Shown piece after piece: positions 51,613-60,569 of a stretch of DNA of 64,000 bases; within the stretch, counting starts at the first letter, position 1; each line of letters opens with the position of its first letter. A model generated the notes under the pieces. The model saw nothing but the letters and a program-made list of their open reading frames with translations, searched no databases and had not been told where the DNA came from. This DNA comes from Kibdelosporangium sp. MJ126-NF4 (GTDB taxonomy: Bacteria; Actinomycetota; Actinomycetes; Mycobacteriales; Pseudonocardiaceae), in NCBI RefSeq assembly GCF_000826545.1, contig NZ_CDME01000002.1:1683187-1747186 (forward strand), given 5' to 3'. The position numbers and the translations under genes were made by a program.

Positions 51613-52983
51613 CTAGTCCTCGGCGTCCTCCGGTCCGCGCAGCACCCAGTGCTTGCGGCGCACGTAGTAGCCGATCCCGGACACGACCAGGATGCCCAGC
51701 GTGACCAGCAGACTGGGCCGCCCGACGGCCGGGTCCCGCGCGGTCTGGAACGTCACGAACACCAGCGCCACCAACGCGAGCACCGGCGCCACGGGGAACC
51801 ACGGCATCCGGTACGCGGCGTGCGTGGTGGTCCCGTTGCGGCGACCGGCGAGGGCGGCGAGGCACAGCGCCGCGTAGACAACGATCAACGAGGAACCGGT
51901 CACCACCAGCAGCACGTTCAGGTCCACAAAGCACACCACGGCCGACAGCGCGCCGACCACCAGCGTGGCCACCCAGGGCGTGTGGAACTTGGGGTGGATC
52001 GCGCCGAGCGCCCGGTTGACGGCCTTGGGCCACACGGAATCCCGTGCCGTGCTGAAGAACAGGCGCGCGGTCAGCAGCAGGATGGCCAGGACCGCGTTGA
52101 TGATCGCCAGCGCGACCACGAGACTGATCACGGTGTTCAGCCCGGAGCCCGCGCGTTCGGTGATGAAGTACTCCATCATGTTGCCCGCGCTGAACAGGCT
52201 GTTCAGCGACGGTGCGCCGAGCAGCACGGCGGTCACCGGGATGATCTCGGCGACGACCGTGATCACCAGCGCCCACAGGATCGCCCGTGCGATCCCGCGG
52301 GAGGCGTCCGTGGTCTCCTCGCCCAGCACGACCGCGGACCCGTAGCCGTTGTAGGCGAAGATCGCGATCGCGATGGCGGCGCCGATCACGCCGATGCCCA
52401 CGGCGGCGGGCGGACTGCTCGCGACCGGTTCGGCGAACGGCGACCGTTCCACATTCAGGAAACCGAGCGCGGCCACGACCACCAGCGCCAGGATCTCGAT
52501 CGCCAGGAAAACACCGGTGACCCACGCGTTGAGCTTGATGTCCAGCACACCGAACACCGCCGCCACCACGACGGTCACCGCGGCCACCACCGGGCCGTTG
52601 AGCCCGGGGAACACCGCCGACAGGTAGATGCCGACGCCCAGCGCGATCACCGCGACGATGATCACCTGGGTGACCAGGATCAGGCCCATCACCAGGAATC
52701 CCGGCAACCGGCCGAGCACGCGGCCGACGATCGCGTACTCGCCACCGGCCAGCGGGTAGGCCGAGGCCAGTTCGGCGTAGACGAACGCCATGAACACGCC
52801 GACGACGCCCGCGGCGAGGAAGCTCCAGATCGCACCGGTCCCGGCCTGGCCGATCACCCCCGGCGCGATGATGAAGACCGAGGACGCCGGGCTGATCGCC
52901 GACAACGTGATGAGCAGTGCGCCGAGAACTTTCAACCCTCGCCGCAACCGGGGTGCGGGCACAGCACGGACAGACTCGCTCAT
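51613..52983 (-). CDS. APC-family amino acid permease
   Basis: This 456-residue permease has about 12 membrane segments. The APC start is LGALLITLSAISPASSVFIIAPGVIGQAGTGA. Helix 2 is VYAELASAYPLAGGEYAI. Helix 6-7 has AYNGYGSAVVLGEETTD. Helix 8 is ARLFFSTARDSVWPKAVNRA. Such carriers take up amino acids, polyamines or small amides with H+. ATG at 52983 follows GGAGG. It is divergent from a TetR regulator, and the peptidase at 53690 suggests joint use of peptides and amino acids. Confidence 0.92.
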   Translation of the reverse strand: MSESVRAVPAPRLRRGLKVLGALLITLSAISPASSVFIIAPGVIGQAGTGAIWSFLAAGVVGVFMAFVYAELASAYPLAGGEYAIVGRVLGRLPGFLVMGLILVTQVIIVAVIALGVGIYLSAVFPGLNGPVVAAVTVVVAAVFGVLDIKLNAWVTGVFLAIEILALVVVAALGFLNVERSPFAEPVASSPPAAVGIGVIGAAIAIAIFAYNGYGSAVVLGEETTDASRGIARAILWALVITVVAEIIPVTAVLLGAPSLNSLFSAGNMMEYFITERAGSGLNTVISLVVALAIINAVLAILLLTARLFFSTARDSVWPKAVNRALGAIHPKFHTPWVATLVVGALSAVVCFVDLNVLLVVTGSSLIVVYAALCLAALAGRRNGTTTHAAYRMPWFPVAPVLALVALVFVTFQTARDPAVGRPSLLVTLGILVVSGIGYYVRRKHWVLRGPEDAED

Positions 52984-53090
52984 AGCCACCTCCGAGACCG
53001 GAGTTCTTTGAAGATGCATCAAAGAACTCGGTTCCCGCCCAGTCAAGAGGCAATTTGGTTTTTCGACGATCGTTCGACAAAATCGTGACC

Positions 53091-53693
53091 ATGGCACGTC
53101 CCAAGCGGCAGGAGGCCCGCCGCACGCAACTGATGGACGCAGCACGGCACGCAGTGGTCGAGCGTGGCCTGGTGGACCTGCGGCTCGGCGACGTCGCCGA
53201 GCGGGCAGGGCTGTCCGCCGGGTCGGTGCTCTACTACTTCCCCACGCTGCCCGCCCTGCTGCAGGAGGTGCAACGGGAAGCGATCAGCCGGTTCTGCACC
53301 GCGCGCGAGGAGGCCGTCCGCGACGAGCCGGACCCGAGCCGGAGGCTGCTCGCGATGATCGACAGCGGCCTGCCGGACGGTCCCGGCGACGAACTGGCCT
53401 ACCTGCTCTACGAGCTGGGCGCGTTCGCCCGCAAGGACCCCGCGTACGCGGCGAGGTACATCGAGCTCTACCAGCGGCAGGTGGCCATCTACGTCGGCAT
53501 CCTCGAAGCGGGCGCGGCGACGGGGGCGTTCCGCCTCTTCGGCGACTCGCTGACCATCGCCCGCAACCTCGTGACCCTGGAAGACGGATACGGCCTGTAC
53601 ATGACGATGGCCGTGCCCACCTACGAACCCGCCGACGCGAAACGGCAGATCATCGCCTACGCGTCGGCCGTGACCGGATGTGAGCTCCAATGA
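53091..53693 (+). CDS. TetR-family transcriptional regulator
   Basis: This 200-residue TetR protein has an N-terminal helix-turn-helix: DLRLGDVAERAGLSAGSVLYYFPTLPALLQEV. A ligand-binding half follows, with EELAY-like and MAVPTYEPADAKRQIIAYASA near the end. ATG at 53091 is the natural start (MARPKRQEARR); the leader is very short. The stop overlaps the DmpA-like gene (ATGA). The 107-bp gap to the permease holds GATGCATC and TTTTTCGACGATCGTTCGACAAAAT, AT-flanked near-palindromes that could be its operator. Confidence 0.9.
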   Translation: MARPKRQEARRTQLMDAARHAVVERGLVDLRLGDVAERAGLSAGSVLYYFPTLPALLQEVQREAISRFCTAREEAVRDEPDPSRRLLAMIDSGLPDGPGDELAYLLYELGAFARKDPAYAARYIELYQRQVAIYVGILEAGAATGAFRLFGDSLTIARNLVTLEDGYGLYMTMAVPTYEPADAKRQIIAYASAVTGCELQ

Positions 53694-54787
53694 CGCTGAA
53701 GACCCCCTCCGGCAAGCCGCGCTTCCGCTCACTGGGCGTGGACCTGCCCGGCCAGCCGGGGCCGTCCAACGCGATCACGGACGTGCCCGGCGTGGCGGTC
53801 GGCTACACCACGCTCATCTCCGGCGAGTCCGTCCGCACCGGAGTCACGGCGATCCTGCCCCGTCCACACGAGACGGTGGCGCATCCGTGTGCCGCGGGCT
53901 GGTACTCGTTGAACGGCAACGGCGAGATGACCGGCACGACGTGGCTCACCGAAACCGGCGCACTGAGCCTGCCGGTGCTGATCACCAACACGCACGCGGT
54001 CGGCCCGTGCCACCGTGGCGTGATCGACTGGGTCGCCGAGAAGAAGCCGGACGGCGCGCACGAATGGCTGCTGCCCGTGGTCGCGGAGACGTGGGACGGG
54101 TACCTCAACGACATCAACGCGCCGACAATCCAGCCAGTGCACGCGATGGCGGCGATCGAGGCGGCCGCCACCGGCCCCGTCGAGGAGGGCTCGGTCGGCG
54201 GCGGCACGGGAATGAACTGCTACGGCTTCAAAGGCGGCAGCGGCACGGCCTCACGTCTGGTGTCCCACGGCCCGCACGAGTACACGGTGGGCGCGTTCGT
54301 CCAGGCCAACTTCGGTTCACGGCGGGAGTTGACCGTCGCGGGAAACCCCGTGGGAGCGCTGCTGGGCGAGGACAACCCGCTTGAGGAGTGGACCGTGGCG
54401 CAGCCGGGCGCCGGTTCCGTGATCGTGGTGCTGGCCACCGACGCCCCGCTGCTGCCGGGGCAGTGCACGGCGCTGACCCGCCGGGTTCCGCTCGGTCTCG
54501 CCCGCACCGGCACCAGCGGATCGCACTTCTCCGGTGATGTCTTCCTCGCCTTCTCCACCGCCAACGAGGGCGCGCTGACGAGCGGGTTCCCCGCCGCGCC
54601 AGGCGGTTTCGAGACGTTGCGGTTCGTCCCATGGGGACAGATGGACTCGTTCTACGAGGCCGTTGTCCAGGCGGTCGAGGAGGCCGTGCTCAACGCGTTG
54701 ACCGCCAACGAGACCATGACCGGCCGGGAGGGCCACCGCACGCCGCACCTGCCGCGCGAACGGCTGATGGAGTTGGTGCGGCGCTGA
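53690..54787 (+). CDS. P1-family (DmpA-type) aminopeptidase
   Basis: This 365-residue self-processing N-terminal-nucleophile enzyme has the family core: GSVGGGTGMNCYGFKGGSGTASR, with the cleavage and nucleophile Ser expected in or just after the glycine-rich segment (around residues 250-260 in DmpA numbering). ITDVPGVAVGYTTL is the family start. DmpA/BapA enzymes remove N-terminal D- or beta-amino acids from small peptides or esters. The TetR-P1-permease arrangement suggests use of unusual peptides as nutrients. Confidence 0.87.
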   Translation: MTLKTPSGKPRFRSLGVDLPGQPGPSNAITDVPGVAVGYTTLISGESVRTGVTAILPRPHETVAHPCAAGWYSLNGNGEMTGTTWLTETGALSLPVLITNTHAVGPCHRGVIDWVAEKKPDGAHEWLLPVVAETWDGYLNDINAPTIQPVHAMAAIEAAATGPVEEGSVGGGTGMNCYGFKGGSGTASRLVSHGPHEYTVGAFVQANFGSRRELTVAGNPVGALLGEDNPLEEWTVAQPGAGSVIVVLATDAPLLPGQCTALTRRVPLGLARTGTSGSHFSGDVFLAFSTANEGALTSGFPAAPGGFETLRFVPWGQMDSFYEAVVQAVEEAVLNALTANETMTGREGHRTPHLPRERLMELVRR

Positions 54788-54800
54788 TTATCGGCACTGA

Positions 54801-55559
54801 TCATCCTGGCGCGGTTCCCCGGTGCAGAACGCCTGGTGTGTGGCCGAATGAGCGGCGGAAGACGTCGATGAACGCGCTCGCCGACGACCACCCGCACCGG
54901 TGCGCCACGGTGGTCACCGGTACGTCGTCGGCGAGCATCCGCAACGCGTGGTAGAGCCGCAACTGGGTGCGCCACTGCGGAAAGGTCATCCCCAACTCCG
55001 CTCGGAACAACCGGCTCAACGTCCGTTCGCCCGCGCCGACGTTCGTTCCCCACTCGGCGAGGGTCCGCGGGTCGGCCGGATCCTCGTGCAGCATCGCGCA
55101 GAGCTCGACCAGCCGGGGATCGCGCGGCGCCGGGAGATGCACGGCCCGCTGCGGCGACGCTTTCAACTGGTCCAGCAGGACGGCACGCAGCCGCCGCCGT
55201 TCGGGAGTCTCGTGCGAGGACTCACGGGTGTACGCGACGATCAGTTCCCGCAGCAGCGGGCCGACGGCGAGCACCGTGGGCTCGTGCAGACTCAGCGGGT
55301 TCGTGTCCGAGGGCAGGCCGAGGAGGTGCAGATCCACGTGCCCGTGCGCGCGGTGTTCGTGCACGGTCCCCGCCGGTACCCAGATCGCCTGTGTGCCCGG
55401 GGCGAACCAGGTTCCGGCGTCGGTCGTCACCGCCAGCACACCGGAGCCCGCGTAGACGATCTGGTGGTCGTCGTGCCGGTGCGCGTCGATGCTCGCCAAC
55501 GGCTGGAGTTTCCTCGTGTGCGTCGGCGCTTCGGGCACGTGGCGGATATCCGACATCAT
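54801..55559 (-). CDS. AraC-family regulator with cupin domain
   Basis: This 252-residue protein has an N-terminal cupin (HRHDDHQIVYAGSGVLAVTTDAGTWFAPGTQAIWVPAGTVHEHRA). The C-terminal part has two helix-turn-helix units: GTNVGAGERTLSRLFRAELGMTFPQWR and VAHRCGWSSASAFIDVFRRSFGHTPGVLH. Start is ATG 55559 or 55556. It is divergent from the MFS gene and probably controls it. Its stop lies 13 bp from the DmpA-like stop. Confidence 0.9.
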   Translation of the reverse strand: MMSDIRHVPEAPTHTRKLQPLASIDAHRHDDHQIVYAGSGVLAVTTDAGTWFAPGTQAIWVPAGTVHEHRAHGHVDLHLLGLPSDTNPLSLHEPTVLAVGPLLRELIVAYTRESSHETPERRRLRAVLLDQLKASPQRAVHLPAPRDPRLVELCAMLHEDPADPRTLAEWGTNVGAGERTLSRLFRAELGMTFPQWRTQLRLYHALRMLADDVPVTTVAHRCGWSSASAFIDVFRRSFGHTPGVLHRGTAPG

Positions 55560-55611
55560 CTGGCATCTTATCGGAAGCAGGCCAGCAAACTCCAGGGCAA
55601 TGCTGCTCGGT

Positions 55612-56781
55612 ATGAGCAAGTTCCGCCCGGTCACCCTGTTGTCGGCCGGTCACGCGTGCGTGGACGTGTACCAGGGGGCGGTCGCCGCCCTGGTGCCGTT
55701 CTTCATGTCCGAACGCGCGTACACGTACGCCGCCGCGTCCGGCATCGTGCTCGCCGCGTCACTGCTGTCGTCCGTCGTGCAGCCGGTGTTCGGCGCCCTC
55801 ACCGACCGCTGGGCCATGCCGTGGCTGCTCCCGGTGAGCACGCTCCTGGGCGGTGTCGGCGTGGCACTGTGCGGGATCACCCAGCAGTACGCGCTCACGC
55901 TCGCGTTCGTGGCGCTCTCCGGTATCGGGGTGGCGGCGTACCACCCGGAAGCCGCCCGGGTCGCCCGGGTCGCGAGCAAGGGTCGTCACGCGTCGATGGG
56001 GTGGTTCAGCCTCGGCGGGAACCTCGGATTCGCGGCCGCGCCCCTGCTGGTGTCCGGTGTGGTCGCCACGTGGGGCCTCTCGGCCTCACCGCTGCTGGCG
56101 GTCCCGGCGGTCGCGGGCGCGATGCTCTGCGTGGCCGCTCTGCGGTCGATGAAACCGTCACGGTCGCAGTCCGCCGCACGCCAGGCTCCGGTCGGCCGCG
56201 ACGACTGGCGGTCGTTCGGCCTGTTGTCCGGGGCGATCGTGTTCCGGTCGATCGTGTTCGTCAGCCTGAGCACCTTCGTGTCGCTCTACGCCACCCAGCG
56301 CGTGGGCGGTGGTGCCGCTGTCGGCACCGTGGCGTTGTTCGTGCTGTACCTCGGCGGCGCGATCGGCACGGTCGCCGGGGGAAAGCTGGCCGACCGGTTC
56401 GGCCGCCTGCGGGTCGTGCACTGGTCGTACGTGGTGACCGTGCTGGCGGTCGCCGGGATCGTGTTCGTCCCTGGGCCCGCGATGCTGCTGTTCGTGGCGC
56501 TCGGCTCGGTATGCCTGTACGTGCCGTTCTCGCTGCACATCACACTCGGCCAGGACTACCTGCCGCAGCATCACGGCACGGCGAGCGGTGTGACGCTCGG
56601 CCTCACTATCAGCGTCGGCGGCCTGGCCAGCCCGGTGGTCGGCGCCATCGCGGACGCCACCTCACTGCGAACCGCGCTGACACCGCTGATCGTGCTGCCC
56701 GTGCTGGGCTGGCTGCTCATCCGCGGGCTCCGCGAACCCGTCAACTCCGACCAGCCGGACTCGGTCCCGACTCGCGTCTGA
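55612..56781 (+). CDS. MFS efflux protein (fosmidomycin-resistance-like)
   Basis: This 389-residue, 12-segment MFS protein resembles Fsr: RPVTLLSAGHACVDVYQGAVAALVPFF, then VFGALTDRWAMP, LSGIGVAAYHPEAARVA and GTASGVTLGLTISVGG. Such proteins export fosmidomycin or small toxic compounds. An in-frame ATG at 55600 after AGGG is also possible. It is divergent from the AraC-cupin gene, and its 3' end overlaps the TetR gene by 41 bp. Confidence 0.87.
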   Translation: MSKFRPVTLLSAGHACVDVYQGAVAALVPFFMSERAYTYAAASGIVLAASLLSSVVQPVFGALTDRWAMPWLLPVSTLLGGVGVALCGITQQYALTLAFVALSGIGVAAYHPEAARVARVASKGRHASMGWFSLGGNLGFAAAPLLVSGVVATWGLSASPLLAVPAVAGAMLCVAALRSMKPSRSQSAARQAPVGRDDWRSFGLLSGAIVFRSIVFVSLSTFVSLYATQRVGGGAAVGTVALFVLYLGGAIGTVAGGKLADRFGRLRVVHWSYVVTVLAVAGIVFVPGPAMLLFVALGSVCLYVPFSLHITLGQDYLPQHHGTASGVTLGLTISVGGLASPVVGAIADATSLRTALTPLIVLPVLGWLLIRGLREPVNSDQPDSVPTRV

Positions 56782-57379
56782 GCGTGCCGTCCAGGCCGGT
56801 GAGCACGATGCCCAGTGCATACCGGAAGTCGTCGGCGACGGTGGCGCCGGACTCATGCCGTTCGCGCATACCGCGCGCCATCAGCGGGAACGGGACGGTC
56901 GAGATCTCCTCGGCCATCGCGGAGCTGTCCGGCAGCGCCTGCTCCTCCACGGTCCGGCCGATCACGAAGTGGACCAGCACACCGGCGGCCCTGGTCGCGT
57001 CGGCGAGCGACGCCCCGGCCCGGTGGACGACCTCGACCGTTCGCTCGGCGACCTCGCCGAGCGAACGTGCCACCCGCAGGTCGGCACCGAGCGCGATCCG
57101 GGCGCCGTCACGGTGGCTCAGCAACGCGGCGCGCAGGGCGAGGGCCGTCTCCTCCAGCCAGGTCAGCCACGGCGTGTCCAGCGGTGGGAGCCGGGTGAGC
57201 ACCGGCGCGACGATGGCGTCGGTCATGCGGTCGAGCAGGGCCCGTTTGTTGCTGAAGTGCCAGTACAGCGCGGGTGCCTTGACGCCGAGTTCGGTGGCCA
57301 GACGCCGGACGGTGAGTTTGTCGAGACCATCGGCGTCCAGCAGGGCCAGTGCTGTTCGCACCGCTGTGGCCACGTCCAT
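56741..57379 (-). CDS. TetR-family repressor (TetR_C type)
   Basis: This 212-residue repressor has an N-terminal helix-turn-helix: LTVRRLATELGVKAPALYWHFSNKRALLDRM. The C-terminal part is the classic TetR_C type (ETALALRAALLSHRDGARIALGADLR, VLVHFVIGRTVEEQ). It is divergent from an FAD monooxygenase, and the two identical palindromes between them are obvious operators. This matches TetR/TetX-like or Rox-like arrangements in which the drug both induces and is inactivated. Confidence 0.93.
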   Translation of the reverse strand: MDVATAVRTALALLDADGLDKLTVRRLATELGVKAPALYWHFSNKRALLDRMTDAIVAPVLTRLPPLDTPWLTWLEETALALRAALLSHRDGARIALGADLRVARSLGEVAERTVEVVHRAGASLADATRAAGVLVHFVIGRTVEEQALPDSSAMAEEISTVPFPLMARGMRERHESGATVADDFRYALGIVLTGLDGTLRRESGPSPAGRS

Positions 57380-57400
57380 CGGCAGTGCCTCCTTGACGCC

Positions 57401-57438
57401 TTAACTAGTTAAATGCATCCTAGCGTTTAACTAGTTAA
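57401..57438. promoter_or_regulatory. Two identical 12-bp palindromic operators
   Basis: TTAACTAGTTAA occurs at 57401-57412 and again at 57427-57438, 26 bp apart centre to centre. Both are perfect palindromes and AT-rich in otherwise GC-rich DNA. The second touches the monooxygenase ribosome-binding site (AAGGAG). This is the standard double-operator layout of TetR-type repressors and blocks both divergent genes. Confidence 0.88.
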
Positions 57439-57447
57439 GGAGATGCG

Positions 57448-58878
57448 ATGGACGCGGATGTCCTCATCGTCGGCGCGGGCCCCGTGGGACTGCTGCTCGC
57501 CGCGGAGTTACGCCTCGGCGGCGCCGAACCGGTCGTCCTCGAACGGCTGGAGCACCGCAGCGAACACCGGAAGTCGCGCGGCATCGGACCACTGGCAAGC
57601 GAAGCGCTGCGGCGCCGTGGGCTCGGCCCGCAGCTCGACGAGGCGCACCAGAACGGCACACGGGACTACGCCAGCCACCACGGCGGTGCCCTCGGTCATT
57701 TCGCGGGCATCCACAAGCTGATCCCCGGCGAGCGGCGCGGCACGCTGATCTGGCAACCCGAACTGGAACGCGTCCTCACCGAGTACGCCGATCGACTCGG
57801 TGTGCCCGTGTTGCGCGGACACGAACTCGTCGACCTGGACGCCACTTCGGACGCGGTCACCGCGGTCGTGCGGACACCGCACGGCACACAGCGGCTGCGC
57901 GCGGCGTACCTGGTCGGCTGCGACGGCGGGCACAGCACGGTACGTCGGCTCGCCGGATTCGACTTTCCCGGCACACCACCCTTGCTCCGGACGATCGCGG
58001 GCCACGTGCGGTTCACGGGCGAGGTCCCCGAACCTGGTCGGTACGCCACGGGCACCTTCATGCACGGCGGCTCCATGGCCGGTGTCGCCGAACCCGCCGT
58101 GGCCACCGAAGCGAGCGGACCTGTGACGGCGGATGAGCTGGCCAAGGCGATCCGGCGTGTCACCGACGCCGACGTCGTCGTCGAATCACTGCAGGACGGC
58201 CGCAGGTTCGACGACCACGCGCGGCAGGCGGACACCTACCGCCGGGACCGGGTACTGCTGGCAGGCGACGCGGCGCACGTGCACTCCCCCAACGGCGGGC
58301 AGGGACTCAACCTCGGCCTGATGGACGCGATGAACCTCGGCTGGAAACTGGCGGCCACCGTCGCCGGACACGCGCCGGACACCCTGCTCGACACCTACAC
58401 GCGCGAACGGCATCCGGTTGGCGAAGCGGTGCTGCGCAACACGCGCGCGCAGTCCGCGCTACAGGCTCCCGGTGCCCATACCGACGCGCTGCGAGAGATC
58501 TTCGCGGACCTGATGGACATCCCCGAGGTGAACCGCCACCTCACCGAGTTGCTGTCGTCGGTCCGCCAACGCTACGAGTTCCCTTACCCCTCACCGGATC
58601 CAGTGGGACAGCACAGTCCGGAGCTCGAACTCGTCGACGACAACGGCAACACATCCCGGCTGCACGAGCACACCCGGACCGGTCGTGCGCTCCTGCTGCT
58701 CCCTCCGTCGTCCCGCGAACTCGCCCGGCACGCGAACTCCCGAGTGACGATCGTTCCCGTCACGAACACCGATCCCGTACTCCTGCGCCCCGACGGAGTC
58801 ATCGCGTGGACAGCGAGTGACAGCGCCTCGCTCGCCGTCGCACTGGACACCTGGTTCCTCGCCGCCGATCCGGGCTGA
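57448..58878 (+). CDS. FAD-dependent aromatic monooxygenase
   Basis: This 476-residue flavoprotein of the PHBH/rifampicin monooxygenase group has GAGPVGLLLAAELRLGG for FAD, CDGGHSTVRRLAG (the DG motif), and LLAGDAAHVHSPNGGQGLNLGLMDAMNLGWKLA (GD motif). The end is a thioredoxin-like tail of about 100 residues. Relatives hydroxylate phenols or inactivate rifamycins and tetracyclines. With a divergent TetR repressor it is likely inducible by an aromatic drug or intermediate. AAGGAG lies six bases before the ATG. Confidence 0.9.
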   Translation: MDADVLIVGAGPVGLLLAAELRLGGAEPVVLERLEHRSEHRKSRGIGPLASEALRRRGLGPQLDEAHQNGTRDYASHHGGALGHFAGIHKLIPGERRGTLIWQPELERVLTEYADRLGVPVLRGHELVDLDATSDAVTAVVRTPHGTQRLRAAYLVGCDGGHSTVRRLAGFDFPGTPPLLRTIAGHVRFTGEVPEPGRYATGTFMHGGSMAGVAEPAVATEASGPVTADELAKAIRRVTDADVVVESLQDGRRFDDHARQADTYRRDRVLLAGDAAHVHSPNGGQGLNLGLMDAMNLGWKLAATVAGHAPDTLLDTYTRERHPVGEAVLRNTRAQSALQAPGAHTDALREIFADLMDIPEVNRHLTELLSSVRQRYEFPYPSPDPVGQHSPELELVDDNGNTSRLHEHTRTGRALLLLPPSSRELARHANSRVTIVPVTNTDPVLLRPDGVIAWTASDSASLAVALDTWFLAADPG

Positions 58879-58907
58879 GTGTCGTACCCCTGTGTCAGGG
58901 TGAGCGC

Positions 58908-59546
58908 ATGACGGGACAGTTCAGCGGCTGGCCGCCGCAGGCGTTCGACGTGCTCGCGCGACTGGAAGGCCTGCCGTCGGCCGAGACACGGCGGCAGCTG
59001 CGCAAGGACAGGGAGAACCTCGTCCGCCGACCGATGATCGCCCTGCTCGACGACCTCGCGGACACCGACCCCCGGTATGAGGACTTTTCCGTGTGGGGCT
59101 ATGGAAAAGAGCCGTTCTGGTGGCAGAACCAGGGCGCGGTGGTCCGGTTCGCCCGGTGCGTGGAGCTGGGCGTCCGGCTGAATCTCGACGGCCTGCACGT
59201 GAAAGCCGCGTGGCACTATCCCGATCCCGGCCAGGTCGCCCGCTACCGGGCAGCCGTCGACGCGGCGGGCGACGAGCTGGCCGCGATCCTGGACTCGTTA
59301 CGCGCAAAGGGATACGACATCATCGGCGACGTCATGAAACGCGCGCCGCGTGACTACCCGGCCGACCACCGGCACGCGGACCTGTTGCGCCACCGGTCGA
59401 TCGTCGCCGGAAGGGAACTGGCCGAAGAGGACGTGCTCTGGACTCCGCGGGCGTTGCGGTGGGTCGCCGACCGCGCCGAGGAGCTGGGTGATCTGCTGGG
59501 CTGGCTGGCCCGTTCGGTCGCCGCGCCCGCGAACCAGCCGCGCTGA
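58908..59546 (+). CDS. DUF2461-family protein
   Basis: This 212-residue protein resembles DUF2461 (TIGR02453) proteins: GWPPQAFDVLARLEG, LRKDRENLVRRPMIALLDDLA, then GVRLNLDGLHVKAAWHYP, and a closing alpha helical part. These are widespread and have no defined reaction. It follows the monooxygenase by 30 bp and may be co-transcribed. No motif suggests an active site. Confidence 0.75.
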   Translation: MTGQFSGWPPQAFDVLARLEGLPSAETRRQLRKDRENLVRRPMIALLDDLADTDPRYEDFSVWGYGKEPFWWQNQGAVVRFARCVELGVRLNLDGLHVKAAWHYPDPGQVARYRAAVDAAGDELAAILDSLRAKGYDIIGDVMKRAPRDYPADHRHADLLRHRSIVAGRELAEEDVLWTPRALRWVADRAEELGDLLGWLARSVAAPANQPR

Positions 59547-59629
59547 CGCGTCCAGCTGTCCGTCCGGTGCCGCGTTTGGACATGCGATCCGGATGTTCTC
59601 ATGTGGCCCATCGACGGGAGGGGATCACG

Positions 59630-59968
59630 ATGACGGACACGCTCGTGGACGACGACTTCGACTCGCACAGTCGCGGCCTGCGGGCGTACGTGGCCTCGGT
59701 CGCGGCCCGGCTCGGGATCGGCATGGAGTCCTGCTGCGTGGACACCAGCAGGCCATCGCAGGCCTACATCGCGCTCGACGACCGGCTTGAGCAGTTCCCC
59801 GGGCGTGATCTGGCGCTGCTGTGGGACGAGGGCACCGGCTGGACCGCGGCGCTGGACGCGGGCGGCGACGAGGAGATGGTCATCGTGTCCCGGCTGTACG
59901 GCGAGGTCCTGCCCGACCCCGGCACAGTGGCGCGGTTCGTCACGTCGTTGAACGAGATGGCCGGGTGA
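59630..59968 (+). CDS. DUF6292-family protein (copy 1)
   Basis: This 112-residue protein of a mainly pseudonocardial family has GLRAYVASVAARLGIGMESCCVD and the shared end RDLALLWDEGTGW-AALDAGGDEEMVIVSR, then PGTVARFVTSL. ATG at 59630 has GGGAGGGGA nine bases upstream. Function is unknown. It lies 4 bp from the stop of the convergent HATPase gene, and a second family member is 600 bp away. Confidence 0.82.
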   Translation: MTDTLVDDDFDSHSRGLRAYVASVAARLGIGMESCCVDTSRPSQAYIALDDRLEQFPGRDLALLWDEGTGWTAALDAGGDEEMVIVSRLYGEVLPDPGTVARFVTSLNEMAG

Positions 59969-59972
59969 CCGG

Positions 59973-60503
59973 TCAGCCCTGTCGCAGCGGCGCCGGGACG
60001 GGACGGCTGCGCAGCACCACAGTGGTCCCTTCGGCCGAGTGGTCGATCCTCAGCTCCTCCGTGCAGGCGCGCATGATCCGCAGTCCCTGCCGCCGATTGG
60101 TCGGACCGGTAGCCGGTGGTCGCCACTGCCCGTGGTCAACGACCGTGAGCACCGCACGGCGGTAGCCGTCCGGTTCACGCTCGATCTCGCCACGCACCTC
60201 GATCCCTTCGGGATGGTCCGGTGAGGCCTGGTCCGCGGTGATTCCGTAACCGTGTTCCACCGAGTTGCTGACGGCCTCGCTGACCGCGAGCACCAGATCG
60301 TCGAGGTGCGCGGGCGACCACTCGTGCGCGCCGAGCCACTCACGGATCCTGTTGCGGGACAACGAGGGCGCCACCCAGTTCGCGGCAAGCAGGAAGCTGA
60401 GGGCGGCCCGCGTCCGTGAGCCCGCCGCGGTGTCGAACCGCGGCCGCTCGTCCTGGTCCGACGCCGGGGGCACGTTCGTATGGTCGCAGTCTTCGGTCAC
60501 CAC
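59973..60503 (-). CDS. HATPase_c_2 anti-sigma-factor-type ATP-binding protein
   Basis: This 176-residue protein resembles RsbW/SpoIIAB-type regulators. The N box is EAVSNSVEHGYG and the later boxes are VVDHGQW and RQGLRIMRACTEEL, then GTTVVLRSR. Such proteins bind sigma factors or act on STAS anti-anti-sigma proteins. GTG at 60503 after GGAG is used. No sigma or STAS gene is adjacent, but DUF6292 genes flank it on both sides. Confidence 0.85.
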   Translation of the reverse strand: MVTEDCDHTNVPPASDQDERPRFDTAAGSRTRAALSFLLAANWVAPSLSRNRIREWLGAHEWSPAHLDDLVLAVSEAVSNSVEHGYGITADQASPDHPEGIEVRGEIEREPDGYRRAVLTVVDHGQWRPPATGPTNRRQGLRIMRACTEELRIDHSAEGTTVVLRSRPVPAPLRQG

Positions 60504-60569
60504 CGCAGATCTCCGCCCCGCGGCCGTCAACTGCCCGCGGTCGGCTGCTCGACGACGAACTCACCGTCG

